Part shown: one piece after another, positions 7,246-17,066 of the stretch
Layout: each line of letters begins with the position of its first letter
Position numbering within the stretch: position 1 is the stretch's first letter
Assembly (NCBI GenBank): GCA_036258055.1
Contig: DATAEK010000317.1
Coordinates: forward strand, 1 to 64,000
Length of the DNA: 64,000 nucleotides
Direction of reading: 5' to 3'
Origin: DATAEK01 sp036258055
GTDB taxonomy: Bacteria; Acidobacteriota; Vicinamibacteria; Vicinamibacterales; 2-12-FULL-66-21
Program-made: the position numbers and the translations under genes
Notes under the pieces: generated by a model
What the model was told of the DNA's origin: nothing
Seen by the model: the letters and a program-made list of their open reading frames with translations, nothing else
Database searches by the model: none

Positions 7246-9033
7246 TCAAGACGCAACGAGCTGCTCGAACTTCAGATGCAGCCGTGACAGCGTGATCCCG
7301 TTCTCCGAGCAGAGCTCTTCGAGGCTGCGCAGGCGGCCGCCATCGAGCTCGCGCGCGCTGACGACGACGCAGTCGACGGCGCGCTCGGTGGCCAGAACCG
7401 CCAGCGTTTCGTACCCGCCGAGGACCGGATACCCCTGAACGCGATGGCGCTGCTTGACCGGATTGTCGTCGATGAATCCCAGCACGCGGTAGTGAGCGTG
7501 CGCGCTGCTGAGGAGCTCGTGCAGCACGACGGAACCGCCGTCGCCGGCGCCGTAGATGACGAGACGATCGCCGACGCGCCGTCGGCGGACGAACTCGCTG
7601 ATCAGACGGAATGACGCCCGTGATCCACTGAGCGCGAGCATCAGGATCGCGGCGTAAATCACGAACACGCCACGCGAGTAGTCCTCGAACCTGAACACGA
7701 AGACGATCGCACCGACGATCGCGAGCATCCCGCCGAGTACACCCTTCGCCAGCACCACGCCATCCATCAGCCCGAAGTAACGCCAGACGCCGCGGTACAC
7801 GCCGGCGACGAACAGCGCCGGAAGCTGCAGCCCGATCACGATCGGCAGTGAGTTCAGGAACTGACGGAAGTACAGCCCGTACTCTTTCCCCTCGAACCGG
7901 AGTCGATACGCGGTGTAGTAACTCAGCGCGACCAGGCAGAGATCGAGAAGCACTTCGGCAGCCCGCCGCTTGTACATCAGGTCGGTAACAAACGGGGTGA
8001 TCCGTCCTGACTTGAGCAGCGCGACGTCGGAGTCCTCGTACACACGAACGCGCGAGAGATAAATTGCGAAGATGGCCAACGCGAGCAGGAAGCCGGCGGC
8101 GGCCGCGGCGCCGAGGCCGGTGTCGAGCGTCCGCAGCACGAGCGCGATGAGCCCGCCCAGTGCCGCAAGCGTCCACAAGACCGTGACCGCCATCCGTTCC
8201 GAGAGGCCGATCGCAACGAGCCGATGCGACGAATGATCGCGCCCGCCCTGAGACGGCCGTCTTCCTGAGAGCAGCCGCAGCACGGTCACGAGCGTCGTGT
8301 CGAAAATCGGGATCAGCAGCACCAGGACGGGGCCGCCCACGATCGACAGCAGACCGGAACCGGCGCGGCTGTCGGGCGCGTTTTCGAGCGCCAGCGTCGC
8401 CACGCTCAAGCCGATGAACAGACTGCCGCTGTCGCCCATGAAGATCGACGCGGGATGGAAGTTGTAAAGGAGGAACCCGGCGAGCGATCCCATGAGGAGC
8501 GCCGTGTAGGCGGCGCGCGGGCCCACCTCGCCCATGTCGGCAAAGCCGACGAGAAGCGCGGCGGCGGCGATGAACCCGATGCCGGCGGCGAGCCCGTCCA
8601 TGTTGTCGAGCAGGTTGAACGCGTTGGTGACGCCCACCACCCACAAGACGGTGAGCATCGCGTCGAGGGTCAGCGACTCGACCCAATGCAGCCGATATCC
8701 GAAGAACACCAGTAGCGAGGCGATCGTGATCTCCGCGACGAGTTTCGTGGAGGGCTTCAGGTTGGCGAGATCGTCGACCAGGCCCAGCAGGAACATCGCC
8801 GCGCCGGCAACGAGGATGATCCGGAGCTGCGCGCTCGCGTCCAGGCCGGCGCCGCCGATGAGGACGACCATCGCAATCGCGACGCCGCCGAGGAGTGCCG
8901 TCGGCCGGGCGTTCCACCGATCCGCCTTCGGCTTGGCCACGTACCCGGCGTTTTGGGCAAGGCGGCGGCAGAGCGGCACGAGCGCGAACGTAGCGAGGAA
9001 GCCGGCGACGAACGGTAAGAGCAGCGTCAGCAA
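7246..9033 (-). CDS. Fusion of WecA/MraY-type phosphoglycosyltransferase and FlaA1-type nucleotide-sugar module
   Basis: A 595-residue membrane protein. Residues 1 to about 320 are a polytopic polyprenyl-phosphate sugar-1-phosphate transferase: LGLVDDL with the catalytic Asp pair, NAFNLLDNMDGLAAG, FMGDSGSLFIG, and the cytoplasmic His motif DHSSHRL. Such enzymes start lipid-linked glycan synthesis. Residues about 345-595 resemble the front of FlaA1/CapD-like sugar dehydratases: four transmembrane helices, then a Rossmann-like CoA_binding_3 domain (RLVIYGAGDGGSVVL, GFIDDNP). The catalytic dehydratase domain normally following is absent. The start is TTG at 9033, supported by AAGGG about 7 nt upstream. 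It is the last gene of the minus-strand polysaccharide locus, separated from the next gene by 106 bp. Confidence 0.88.
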   Translation of the reverse strand: MLTLLLPFVAGFLATFALVPLCRRLAQNAGYVAKPKADRWNARPTALLGGVAIAMVVLIGGAGLDASAQLRIILVAGAAMFLLGLVDDLANLKPSTKLVAEITIASLLVFFGYRLHWVESLTLDAMLTVLWVVGVTNAFNLLDNMDGLAAGIGFIAAAALLVGFADMGEVGPRAAYTALLMGSLAGFLLYNFHPASIFMGDSGSLFIGLSVATLALENAPDSRAGSGLLSIVGGPVLVLLIPIFDTTLVTVLRLLSGRRPSQGGRDHSSHRLVAIGLSERMAVTVLWTLAALGGLIALVLRTLDTGLGAAAAAGFLLALAIFAIYLSRVRVYEDSDVALLKSGRITPFVTDLMYKRRAAEVLLDLCLVALSYYTAYRLRFEGKEYGLYFRQFLNSLPIVIGLQLPALFVAGVYRGVWRYFGLMDGVVLAKGVLGGMLAIVGAIVFVFRFEDYSRGVFVIYAAILMLALSGSRASFRLISEFVRRRRVGDRLVIYGAGDGGSVVLHELLSSAHAHYRVLGFIDDNPVKQRHRVQGYPVLGGYETLAVLATERAVDCVVVSARELDGGRLRSLEELCSENGITLSRLHLKFEQLVAS

Positions 9034-9139
9034 CTTCGCCCTTCTGCCTCGCCCGACAACCGTGACGCGGAGTGATTCATGCGATCAAAGCCAGGAGGTA
9101 GCTTACATCACGATCGGCGCGTTCACCTGCCGGTCGCGC

Positions 9140-10246
9140 TCACCTGCCGAGCACCTTCTCCAATTCCGCCACGGTTCGCTCCGCGGTCGTGGTCCATGCG
9201 AACTGACTCGCGCGGCGCTCGGCATCCTGCCTGAGACGTGCGGCGTCCGAACCGTTCGCGGCCTGGGTGGCGGTGAGCTGACCGGCGAGCGCGGCGCCGT
9301 TACCGGCCGGGTAGTAAAGGGCAGCAGTACCGAAGAACTCCGGCATCGGCGGCAGGTCGACCGAGACGCAGGCGCAGCGGTAGCTCATCGCTTCGAGGAC
9401 CACGTTCGGACAGGCCTCGACCCGACTGGTCATGACGAACGCCAGGCACTGCGAGAAGCACCAGGCCATCTCTTGCCGATCGAGCGCACCCGCCCAGACG
9501 ATCCGATCGTCCACGCCGGCTGCAACTGCCGATCGCTCCATCCGCCGGCGATACCCGGCGCCGCCAGGAGAAACCTCGCCTGCGATGACGACGGTCGGCA
9601 TGAAGCCGCCCGTACGCTTGGCGTGTGAGAGCGCGGATACGAGATCCTCCAGCCCGCGAGCCGGACGAATCGAACCGGCGGTGAACACGAACGGTCGATC
9701 GTCAACTCGGGCCAGCGAGGCCGGCCGTCGGCCCGACCCGCAGGCCGGGTCGACACCGTGATACACGATACCAATCTTGCCTTCGTCGATGTGCCATCGA
9801 TCGCGCAGGACGTCGCGAACGTAGCCCGACACGGCGATCACCCGCTGGCTGCGCCGGCAGGCCCGTTTCGCTTCGAACGCGCGCGCCAGGTTCTTCATGG
9901 CCTCAGCCGGCGGGTTGCCCTGCAGCGGCACGACGATCGGCTCCATGTTCCGCACCATCACGACCGCCGGCACCGCGCCGCAGTCGATCCACCGGGCGGT
10001 GGGGATGAAAACCACATCGGGCGCGAGCGCACCGATTCGATCGCGAAGACTGCGGAACCCGCGGAAACCGTCGCCGGAGGGCCAGGATTCCGCGCCGGCC
10101 ACCGTTTCACGAACCGATGGCGGAAGGAAGACGTGCAGATCGCGGACCGCGCGATGGGCCCTGAGCAGCGGCACCAGCTCCAGCAGATATTTCCGGGAGC
10201 CGCCGCTCAGTCCACCGGACGTCAGGTTAACGAGCGCGACCCGCAC
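9140..10246 (-). CDS. Glycosyltransferase family 4 protein
   Basis: A 368-residue GT-B transferase. Its N-terminus has the glycine-rich acceptor loop LTSGGLSGGSRKYLLELVP. The donor domain begins at VFTAGSIRPARGLEDLVSAL and carries a clear EX7E motif in SRVEACPNVVLEAMSYR. Start is GTG at 10246, inside the end of the upstream methyltransferase (20-nt overlap), indicating coupled translation. Sugar donor and linkage are unknown. Context makes it one of the chain-assembly transferases of the exopolysaccharide repeat unit. Confidence 0.86.
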   Translation of the reverse strand: MRVALVNLTSGGLSGGSRKYLLELVPLLRAHRAVRDLHVFLPPSVRETVAGAESWPSGDGFRGFRSLRDRIGALAPDVVFIPTARWIDCGAVPAVVMVRNMEPIVVPLQGNPPAEAMKNLARAFEAKRACRRSQRVIAVSGYVRDVLRDRWHIDEGKIGIVYHGVDPACGSGRRPASLARVDDRPFVFTAGSIRPARGLEDLVSALSHAKRTGGFMPTVVIAGEVSPGGAGYRRRMERSAVAAGVDDRIVWAGALDRQEMAWCFSQCLAFVMTSRVEACPNVVLEAMSYRCACVSVDLPPMPEFFGTAALYYPAGNGAALAGQLTATQAANGSDAARLRQDAERRASQFAWTTTAERTVAELEKVLGR

Positions 10247-11273
10247 TCACCTGACCTTCGGCCGGGAGCGTGACCTCGCTCGCGGCGATCGCGGGCCGTC
10301 GACCGCGCCCCACCACCATCCCTAATCGAAACACCTCAACCTGTTCGAAGCCGACTCGATCGAACCAGGACCGGAGCGTGGCGACCGACTGCGGATGATC
10401 GTGCGCCGGCGACAGCATGTCGAACGTGTCGAGCACCGCCCACTCTCGGAGCTGCGTGGACGTGAGCGGCAACACGCCGTCGTAGTTCGCCACGGGAATG
10501 GCGTAGCGCAAGCGTCGGCCAACGCCGGGAATCCGTCCGATCGCGAGGCTGACAGGGAAAAGCAGGGGCACGACCCCCTGAACCACGCGAAAGAGGGTGC
10601 GGGGAGGAATGCGACGCGTGATCGGACGAAGCCAGTACTTCGGCCAGAGTGCGTTCGCGCGAAGGTGGGGATACACGTCCACCGCGAGGCGACCGCCGGC
10701 GTTGACCTGTTCCGACAGCGCCACGAACGTCCGTTCGACATCAGGTGTGTGCTGCATCACGCCGAAGCAGTACACGTAGTCGAAGCGCTGCTTCTCGAAG
10801 GGCAGCCGATAGACGTCGGCCTGGACGACATGGAGCCGCGGATTCGATCCCAGGTTCAGCCAGCAGGCGTCGACGGCGTTCGAGTAGTCGACCGCAACGA
10901 TCTCAGCTCCGGTCGAGAGACTGATCTCGGCGAAGCGTCCGGCGCCGCATCCAAGATCGAGGACCAGCCGGCCGGAAAGATCGTCGGCTGTCCAGGCGCT
11001 CTGGGCGAAGAACCGCCGCCGCGTGATCGGTTGTCCGGAGTAGCTGTCGAGTTGAGTGCGCCGGAACTCGTTCCACTGAAACCCGAACGAGCTCGTGTAG
11101 TTGTCAGGCGGCGCGAACCGCGGGATGAAACCCGCGATCGGATACGGAGATCCGCATCCCGTGCACACCAGCTCGCCCTCTTCGATCTCGCCCAGGCGCT
11201 CGGCCGCGCGCTGGACGCGGAGCTCGGCGCCACAGCCGGGACACCTGAGAATTCGCAGCAGGCTCCGCTTCAT
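10227..11273 (-). CDS. Class I SAM methyltransferase with N-terminal zinc-ribbon
   Basis: A 348-residue protein. The first 55 residues form a Trm112-like zinc ribbon with two CxxC pairs (CPGC, then CTGC), followed by a methyltransferase core starting at VLDLGCGAGRFAE, with VAVDYS and YCFGVMQHT. The architecture is common in glycan clusters and tailors sugars or lipid intermediates, but the target here is unknown. ATG at 11273 overlaps the stop of the upstream amidotransferase gene by 4 nt (ATGA), and its 3' end overlaps the next gene by 20 nt. Confidence 0.83.
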   Translation of the reverse strand: MKRSLLRILRCPGCGAELRVQRAAERLGEIEEGELVCTGCGSPYPIAGFIPRFAPPDNYTSSFGFQWNEFRRTQLDSYSGQPITRRRFFAQSAWTADDLSGRLVLDLGCGAGRFAEISLSTGAEIVAVDYSNAVDACWLNLGSNPRLHVVQADVYRLPFEKQRFDYVYCFGVMQHTPDVERTFVALSEQVNAGGRLAVDVYPHLRANALWPKYWLRPITRRIPPRTLFRVVQGVVPLLFPVSLAIGRIPGVGRRLRYAIPVANYDGVLPLTSTQLREWAVLDTFDMLSPAHDHPQSVATLRSWFDRVGFEQVEVFRLGMVVGRGRRPAIAASEVTLPAEGQVSAGRAR

Positions 11274-13168
11274 GCGACCGCATCCTGAGCCGGACGGGCG
11301 CTGGTGCTGATCCGGTACTCACGCCGCCACAACTCGAACATCGTGAGCGAGAACAGCCGCTGCGCATTCGACAGCCCTGCCCGCTGTTCCCGAATCAGTC
11401 GATCGATGACGCGGCGATCGAACAGGCCTGGATCGGCGTCTCTCAGGACCTCCTCGACGAATCGGCCCCAATCGCCCTTGAACCATGACGCCAACGGCAG
11501 CGAAAAGCCCTGCTTGCGTGTGAGATCGAGCTCCTTCGGCAACAGTCGAGCGCCCAGCATGCGGAGTAGAACCTTGCGATCCGATTCCGTCGCCCGCAGA
11601 TGATCAGGCACCCGGCCGAACGCGAACGCAATCAACCGGTGATCCAGCCACGGCGATCGCACCTCGAGCGACGTCAGCATGCTGGCCCGATCGACTTTGA
11701 CGAGGAGATCATCGACCAGGTAGGTCTGAAAATCGAGCGCGGTCGCGCGATGGACCAGACTGCCTCCCGCGCGACTCAACACGCTGGCGCGAAAATCTTC
11801 CGGCGACGGCGATGCCGCCGGCGATCCCAGTGGCCGCATGAGCCGGCGGCGGGTGGCCGCATCGAAATACAGATTGAACTGCACGAGGTCGAGCGGCGCA
11901 TCGTGCAGGAGGCCCTGCAGGTAGTTGCGCCCGCGCATGCCGAAGGGCATCAGCCGTTCGGACAATCGGAGACCAACCCGGCGCAGCGGTGACGGCAGAT
12001 AGCGCCTCATCTGTCGATGCGCCTGCAGCCAGCTGTAATGTGGATACCCCCCGAACAGCTCGTCGCCACCGTCTCCGCCCAGCGCGACCGTCGCCTCGCG
12101 TCTGATCATCTGGGACACGAGGAAGGTCGGCACCATCGACGAGTCGGCGATCGGCTCGTCGTACTGGCGTGCCAGGCGCGGAAGCAGATCGACCGTCGCC
12201 GGTTCCGCGGCGAGCTCGATGTGCTCCGTTCCAAAATGCCTCGCGACCAGACGCGCGTAAGGGCTTTCGTCGTATCCGCGGTGGCCGGGAAACGACACGT
12301 TGAACGTCTTGATACGCCCGGAGACGACGCGCGCGGCCATGGCCGTGACGAGGCTCGAGTCCAGACCACCGCTCAGCATGATCCCGACCGGCACGTCCGC
12401 GATCAGCCGCAGCCTGACGGAGTCCATCAACAGCCGATCGAGCTGCTCGACGAGCGCTGCCGTCTCTACCGGGCCATCCTCAGCGTCCGGCAGACGCCAG
12501 TAGCACCACGTGCGGGCAGTGCCGGTGTGAAGGTCGTAGACGAGCGCGTGGCCCTGCGGCAGCTTGTGCGCACCGGCGAGGAGACACATGTCGTCCGGCA
12601 CGTACCCGAAGGCGAGGTAGTGGTCGAGTGCGTCCGGATCGAGCCGCCGGGGACAATCGGGATCCGCCATCAGTGCCTTCAGCTCGGACGCGAACGCGAT
12701 CGTCGATCCATCGCGCCGGTAGAACAGCGGCTTCTCTCCGGCTCGATCGCGCGCGAGGAGCAGGCGGTTGACGCGGCGGTCGAACAATGCGAAGGCAAAC
12801 ATCCCGTTCAGTCGGGACAAGCAGTCGACGTCCCATTGCCGGTAGGCCGCCAGCAGCACTTCAGTGTCGCTGGCGGTGTGGAACGCAACGCCAGCGCGCT
12901 CGAGTTCCGCGCGCAACTCGAGGAAGTTGTAGATCTCGCCGTTGAAGACGATGTGGCAGTCGCCGGACGGATCCACCATCGGTTGCTCGCCGGCTGGCGA
13001 CAGGTCGATGATCGCCAGACGCCGGTGTGCAAGGCCGACACGCCGGTCGTCAGCGCACCAGAGCCCAGCCGCGTCCGGACCCCGGTGCACCATGGTGTCG
13101 CGCATGGCGACGAGCCGATCCCGGTCGACGACCGGCGCCTGCGAGACGATGCCTGCGATTCCACACAC
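11270..13168 (-). CDS. Asparagine synthase (glutamine-hydrolysing)-type amidotransferase
   Basis: A 632-residue AsnB-family enzyme: an N-terminal Ntn glutaminase releases ammonia for a C-terminal ATP-pyrophosphatase synthetase domain. The start is set at GTG 13168 because it places the catalytic Cys at residue 2 (CGIAGIV), as the family requires, and GGGAGG lies 12 nt upstream. The frame stays open further upstream but would bury that Cys. The RGPDAAG and FNGEIYNFLELR loops and the synthetase P-loop SGGLDSSLVTA are present. AsnB homologues in polysaccharide clusters often amidate sugar acids or act in glycan tailoring, rather than in asparagine supply. That is the likely role here, and a second copy lies at 21027. 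Confidence 0.88.
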   Translation of the reverse strand: MCGIAGIVSQAPVVDRDRLVAMRDTMVHRGPDAAGLWCADDRRVGLAHRRLAIIDLSPAGEQPMVDPSGDCHIVFNGEIYNFLELRAELERAGVAFHTASDTEVLLAAYRQWDVDCLSRLNGMFAFALFDRRVNRLLLARDRAGEKPLFYRRDGSTIAFASELKALMADPDCPRRLDPDALDHYLAFGYVPDDMCLLAGAHKLPQGHALVYDLHTGTARTWCYWRLPDAEDGPVETAALVEQLDRLLMDSVRLRLIADVPVGIMLSGGLDSSLVTAMAARVVSGRIKTFNVSFPGHRGYDESPYARLVARHFGTEHIELAAEPATVDLLPRLARQYDEPIADSSMVPTFLVSQMIRREATVALGGDGGDELFGGYPHYSWLQAHRQMRRYLPSPLRRVGLRLSERLMPFGMRGRNYLQGLLHDAPLDLVQFNLYFDAATRRRLMRPLGSPAASPSPEDFRASVLSRAGGSLVHRATALDFQTYLVDDLLVKVDRASMLTSLEVRSPWLDHRLIAFAFGRVPDHLRATESDRKVLLRMLGARLLPKELDLTRKQGFSLPLASWFKGDWGRFVEEVLRDADPGLFDRRVIDRLIREQRAGLSNAQRLFSLTMFELWRREYRISTSARPAQDAVA

Positions 13169-13173
13169 GACGG

Positions 13174-14280
13174 TTACGTGCCTCCCAGCTTCCGCCGCTC
13201 GATTATCCGGCGGTAGACGCGATCGTACTCCCGAACGACGTTCATCACCGACCATGCCTCGGCCCGCCGCCTGGCGCACAGGGCGCGCGCGTGCGCCGCG
13301 ACCGGGTCGCGGAGCACGTCCAGCAGCGCGTCGGCCACCGCCTCGGCGTCATCCGGATCAACGAACCGCGCCGACTCGTCGTCGAGCATCTCACGATGCG
13401 CGGGCACGTTCGAGACGACGAGTGGGCAGCCGCTGGCCATCGCTTCGAGGACCGCGTTCGGCCGTCCCTCGAACAGCGAGATCGATGCGAGCACGTCGGC
13501 GCGCTTGATCCATGCCCAGATTCCGTCCAGGTAACCCGGAGTGCGCACGCGGTCGCGAAGACCGAGATCGCCGACCAGCCGTTTGATCGCGGTCTCCTCC
13601 GGCCCTGTCCCCGCGAGGACCGCCACAACGTTTTGCTCGGCGGTGACCCGTCGAAGCGCGCCGACGAGCACCTCGAGGTTCTTCTCCGCGCTGAACCGCC
13701 CCACGAAGAGCACCAGCTTCTCCGCCGGATCGAGTCCGGTGCGCTCCGGCGTCGCCGCCTCGACGCGGTCGATCTCCTCGATCGGCACGACGTTGGGCAC
13801 GACGAAGCGGGGCACGCGGGCATCGAGTCGGGTTGCCCAGTACGCGTCACCGGCGTGCGAGTTCGAAATCACCGCATCCGCGTGATCGGCAATCCAGACA
13901 CGCAGCCGATTCTTGACGGTCTGCGGATACGCACGCTCGGAACTGTGCTCGCTGAACACCCAGGGGATTCCCTTGAGCTCTGCGGCAAGACCGCCAAGAA
14001 TCTCCATCTGCAGCAGCGCAACGTGCACGATGTCCGGCTTCGATCGATCGATGGCGCGGAGCAGGGCCCACAGAATCCGCGGATCGTGATTGTGCCGGGC
14101 CTCGAGCTGGTGCACCACGGCGCCGTTGGCGCGGAGCCGATCGAGGTTCGGTCCCCCGGTCACAAGCGCCACCGCCACGTCCCACCCAATCGCGGTCATG
14201 CCCCCCGCGAGATACGAGAGCTGCCGTTCTGCGCCTCCGCCTCCCATGCCTGGAATGCAATGAAGCACGACCGGCCTCAC
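13174..14280 (-). CDS. Glycosyltransferase family 4 protein
   Basis: A 368-residue GT-B transferase with a typical acceptor loop (HCIPGMGGGGAERQLSYLA), donor-domain start VLFVGRFSAEKNLEVLVGAL, and EX7E in FEGRPNAVLEAMASGCPLVVS. It uses a GTG start at 14280 within a GTGA overlap with the upstream ligase-like gene, and ends 5 nt before the amidotransferase. It is one of the repeat-unit assembly enzymes of the locus; donor unknown. Confidence 0.88.
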   Translation of the reverse strand: MRPVVLHCIPGMGGGGAERQLSYLAGGMTAIGWDVAVALVTGGPNLDRLRANGAVVHQLEARHNHDPRILWALLRAIDRSKPDIVHVALLQMEILGGLAAELKGIPWVFSEHSSERAYPQTVKNRLRVWIADHADAVISNSHAGDAYWATRLDARVPRFVVPNVVPIEEIDRVEAATPERTGLDPAEKLVLFVGRFSAEKNLEVLVGALRRVTAEQNVVAVLAGTGPEETAIKRLVGDLGLRDRVRTPGYLDGIWAWIKRADVLASISLFEGRPNAVLEAMASGCPLVVSNVPAHREMLDDESARFVDPDDAEAVADALLDVLRDPVAAHARALCARRRAEAWSVMNVVREYDRVYRRIIERRKLGGT

Positions 14281-15572
14281 GCGGTGGCTCCGACGGCCCG
14301 AAGCGGGACGACGCCCTCGCGGCGGTTTTCAGCAACGAGGACGTTCACGCAGGCCAGCGCCAGTCCGCAAATGGCCCAGAAGCTGTAAAAGAGCAGAACG
14401 TTGGTGAGCGCGGCCGAGATCGCGACGACCGGGAGGGCGGCGAACGCGGCGGCCACGACGACGTCGTGCTGCTTGACCATGGCGTGCCAGGCGAACCTCA
14501 AGCCGCGGCCGTACTGCGCAAAGTGCAGCAGGAACGGCACGAGCGCGAACAGCCCACCCTCGACGAGCACCTCCAGGTACGTGTTGTGCGTCCCGTAGCC
14601 AGTGCCTCCGGTCGACGCATAGATCTCCGGATCGTTGCTGGAGAATGGCTGGAACTGTGCATAGCCCACGCCGAACAGCGGGCTCTCTGACACCCCACGG
14701 CCGATCATGCGCAGCACCAGCAGCCGCACGTCCGCCGAATTGCGGCTCATGCCATCGTTTTGCACCCCTCGTTGATTCCTCTCCACCAGCCGATCGCGTA
14801 TCGCACTCTGGCTCAGCGCGAGCGCCGCCAGAGCCGCCGCTCCGATGAGCAGCCATCGTTTGTTCTCGCGGCTGACGACCCAGTGCAGCACCGCGAACCA
14901 GGCGCCCAGGAGTGATGCAACGCCCGTCTGCGAGAGCGTGGCCAGGCTCAACCCCGTCAGGGTTCCCGGCACTGCAAGCCTGGCGGGCTGCGTCGTGCGA
15001 GCAACCGTGGCGCAGGTGATGACCGCAGCGGAAGTGATCGCGATCGCACTGAAATTCGGACCGCCGAGGCCGCCGAACCTCCCGGACAGCCCGCCGTGTC
15101 CAAGGGTCAGCAACCCAAAGGCTGCGTCGATGATCCCCGCCGCGGCCACCGCCATCGCCGCACGCGCCAGGTGTGTGCGGCTGCGCAGCAGTTCGCACGT
15201 CAGAATCGACGGGATGATGGCCAGGGCCGGCCTGACGATCGTGCGCGAGAACACGCCGAGCACGACGAACCCGATGATGTACGCGAAGATCATCATGGCC
15301 AGCCAGCGATGCTGCCAGAGCGCTTCCCACCCGCTCCGCTTCCCTCGAGCCAGCCGCCAGAACATGCCGGCGAGCGATCCGATCACGAGTCCGTCTGCGG
15401 GCGACAGGAAGAAACTGGCGATCGGCACGAACAGGAACTGCGTCGGCGCGAGCGCGAGCGTGACGTACAGCAACAGCCGCGGCCGCACGACGCTCATCCA
15501 CACCGCCGCCGTCGCGGCGGCCAGTCCCAGCATCGCCTCGGAGGCCACGATGAACGCATGGTCGGGTGTCAT
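14277..15572 (-). CDS. O-antigen ligase/polymerase-like membrane protein
   Basis: A 431-residue protein with roughly ten to twelve hydrophobic segments. The large periplasmic loop near residues 275-330 carries the Wzy_C-type motif GTHNTYLEVLVEGGLFAL, where a conserved His is thought to act in glycan transfer from a lipid carrier. Ligases and polymerases of this superfamily cannot be told apart by sequence. The ATG at 15572 follows the previous stop by 6 nt. With the genes at 15579 and 26480 it makes three candidates for polymerase or ligase functions. Confidence 0.78.
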   Translation of the reverse strand: MTPDHAFIVASEAMLGLAAATAAVWMSVVRPRLLLYVTLALAPTQFLFVPIASFFLSPADGLVIGSLAGMFWRLARGKRSGWEALWQHRWLAMMIFAYIIGFVVLGVFSRTIVRPALAIIPSILTCELLRSRTHLARAAMAVAAAGIIDAAFGLLTLGHGGLSGRFGGLGGPNFSAIAITSAAVITCATVARTTQPARLAVPGTLTGLSLATLSQTGVASLLGAWFAVLHWVVSRENKRWLLIGAAALAALALSQSAIRDRLVERNQRGVQNDGMSRNSADVRLLVLRMIGRGVSESPLFGVGYAQFQPFSSNDPEIYASTGGTGYGTHNTYLEVLVEGGLFALVPFLLHFAQYGRGLRFAWHAMVKQHDVVVAAAFAALPVVAISAALTNVLLFYSFWAICGLALACVNVLVAENRREGVVPLRAVGATA

Positions 15573-15578
15573 CTCGGC

Positions 15579-17066
15579 TCAGCGGGAACGGTCGACGCTG
15601 TTCACGGCCACGGTCGTCAGGTCGAGGTCCCGTCGGTCCGCCCAGCGGCTGTCGCGCTCGCTCGTGGAGCCACGAACGGCGCACCGCACGAGCTCGGCAG
15701 CGACCGTCGACGCGAGGGCCACGGGAACAAAGCGGAAGACGAACAACGGGAAGAGCGTGAACGTGGTGTTGCGGAACGAGTGATAAATCTGCACGGACGC
15801 CCAGACATACAGCACGAAGATCCAGAAGCCGCGGCGGTGAAGGACCGTGCCGCGGTGCAGCACGCCGAGCACGACGCCCATCGCCGCGCCGCGCGCGATG
15901 AGATCGAGCCAGCCCCAGCCGACTATCGATTCAGCGACAGTGCCGAACGCCACTCCTCCGCCGACCGCCGCATAGCTCGGAAAATACGTCGTCACATACC
16001 AGATCGACGGGACGATCTTCGTGAACGGCGCGAACTGCTGTGGAATGAGCGCAAGAAAGTCGCTGAAGTAGAACGAGAGCGGCAGCGCCGGGAGATCGCC
16101 GGCACGACGCAGCGAATCGAGGTGGACTCCGTTGCCGAAGATGACCTCGAACTCCGATGCGTACGAGAAGAGATTGAGACTCGACGGCAGACCGCCCTGG
16201 AAGATGCCGCCGCGGAGGAGGCCGAGCAGGACGAAGGAACCCAACACCGCGCCGCCGGCGGCGACCAGGCGTCCGATCGGAATCGGCCGCACCAGATAGT
16301 GATAGAGCATCGCCGAGGAAATCAGTGCCAGCACGAGTTCGGTCCGGCTGCCAAGCGCCGCGACCGTGCTGATCGTCCGGAAGGCCAGCCACGCGACAAT
16401 CAGCAACCGGTATCGGGAGTAGTCTCCGAAGAGCGCAGCCAGGATAGCGATCTCGATGGTGAGCCGCGCGCCGCCCATGTGATTGGCGAGCTGCCTCAGC
16501 GGCAGCGGCAGCCGCGCCGCCACGAGGTACGTCTCGCTGTAGTTTTGCGCTGTCAGTCCGTAGATCCTCGACAGCACCGCGAAGAAGACCTGGACTCCCA
16601 CGTAGAAGGCCACCAGCACGATGAGCGTGGTCCGATCGGGCGGTTCGAAACGTGGAGGGCGGCGCGGCAGACGTCCGCGAACGAGAAAGTAGGTCGCCGC
16701 AAACGCAATCAGGTGGACCGTGCAGTACCAGCCGATGCGGCCGACCTGAATCGGGGAAGGCTGAAGCACGTACAGCCGGCCATCGTTGGTCGGAGCGTAC
16801 TGCATCCCGATGGCGAGATAGCCAATCAACGGGAGCGCCGTGTACAACGTCACGACCGCTACGTACAGCGCACCGACCTCACAGAATGCCCCGGTGTCCC
16901 CCCGACGCTTCCAAAGAAGGAGGAACGACAGCCCCGCCACGACCAGACACGTGAGGAGCGGCAAGAGCACGGGCACGTTGTCGGGATTGGCGAGGATGAC
17001 GACCCCCGCCACAGCGAGGAGCGTCGTGCCGCTCCACAGCACATTCGACCCGAACCTGGTGCTCAC
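15579..17066 (-). CDS. Polytopic membrane protein, candidate oligosaccharide repeat-unit polymerase (Wzy-like)
   Basis: A 495-residue integral membrane protein with about twelve hydrophobic helices and periplasmic loops rich in Tyr, Arg and Phe. No strict motif defines this family. The middle (RIYGLTAQNYSETYLVAAR, then LGSRTELVLALIS) resembles oligosaccharide repeat-unit polymerases. The assignment rests on topology and on position between glycosyltransferase and ligase-like genes. GTG start at 17066 lies in a GTGA overlap with the upstream gene. Confidence 0.6.
   Translation of the reverse strand: MSTRFGSNVLWSGTTLLAVAGVVILANPDNVPVLLPLLTCLVVAGLSFLLLWKRRGDTGAFCEVGALYVAVVTLYTALPLIGYLAIGMQYAPTNDGRLYVLQPSPIQVGRIGWYCTVHLIAFAATYFLVRGRLPRRPPRFEPPDRTTLIVLVAFYVGVQVFFAVLSRIYGLTAQNYSETYLVAARLPLPLRQLANHMGGARLTIEIAILAALFGDYSRYRLLIVAWLAFRTISTVAALGSRTELVLALISSAMLYHYLVRPIPIGRLVAAGGAVLGSFVLLGLLRGGIFQGGLPSSLNLFSYASEFEVIFGNGVHLDSLRRAGDLPALPLSFYFSDFLALIPQQFAPFTKIVPSIWYVTTYFPSYAAVGGGVAFGTVAESIVGWGWLDLIARGAAMGVVLGVLHRGTVLHRRGFWIFVLYVWASVQIYHSFRNTTFTLFPLFVFRFVPVALASTVAAELVRCAVRGSTSERDSRWADRRDLDLTTVAVNSVDRSR

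Noticed and set aside
6266..8917. Long 883-codon open frame on the minus strand
   Set aside because: It crosses two real genes, is dominated by Arg, Gly and Pro and has no domain pattern. It is a shadow frame of GC-rich coding DNA.
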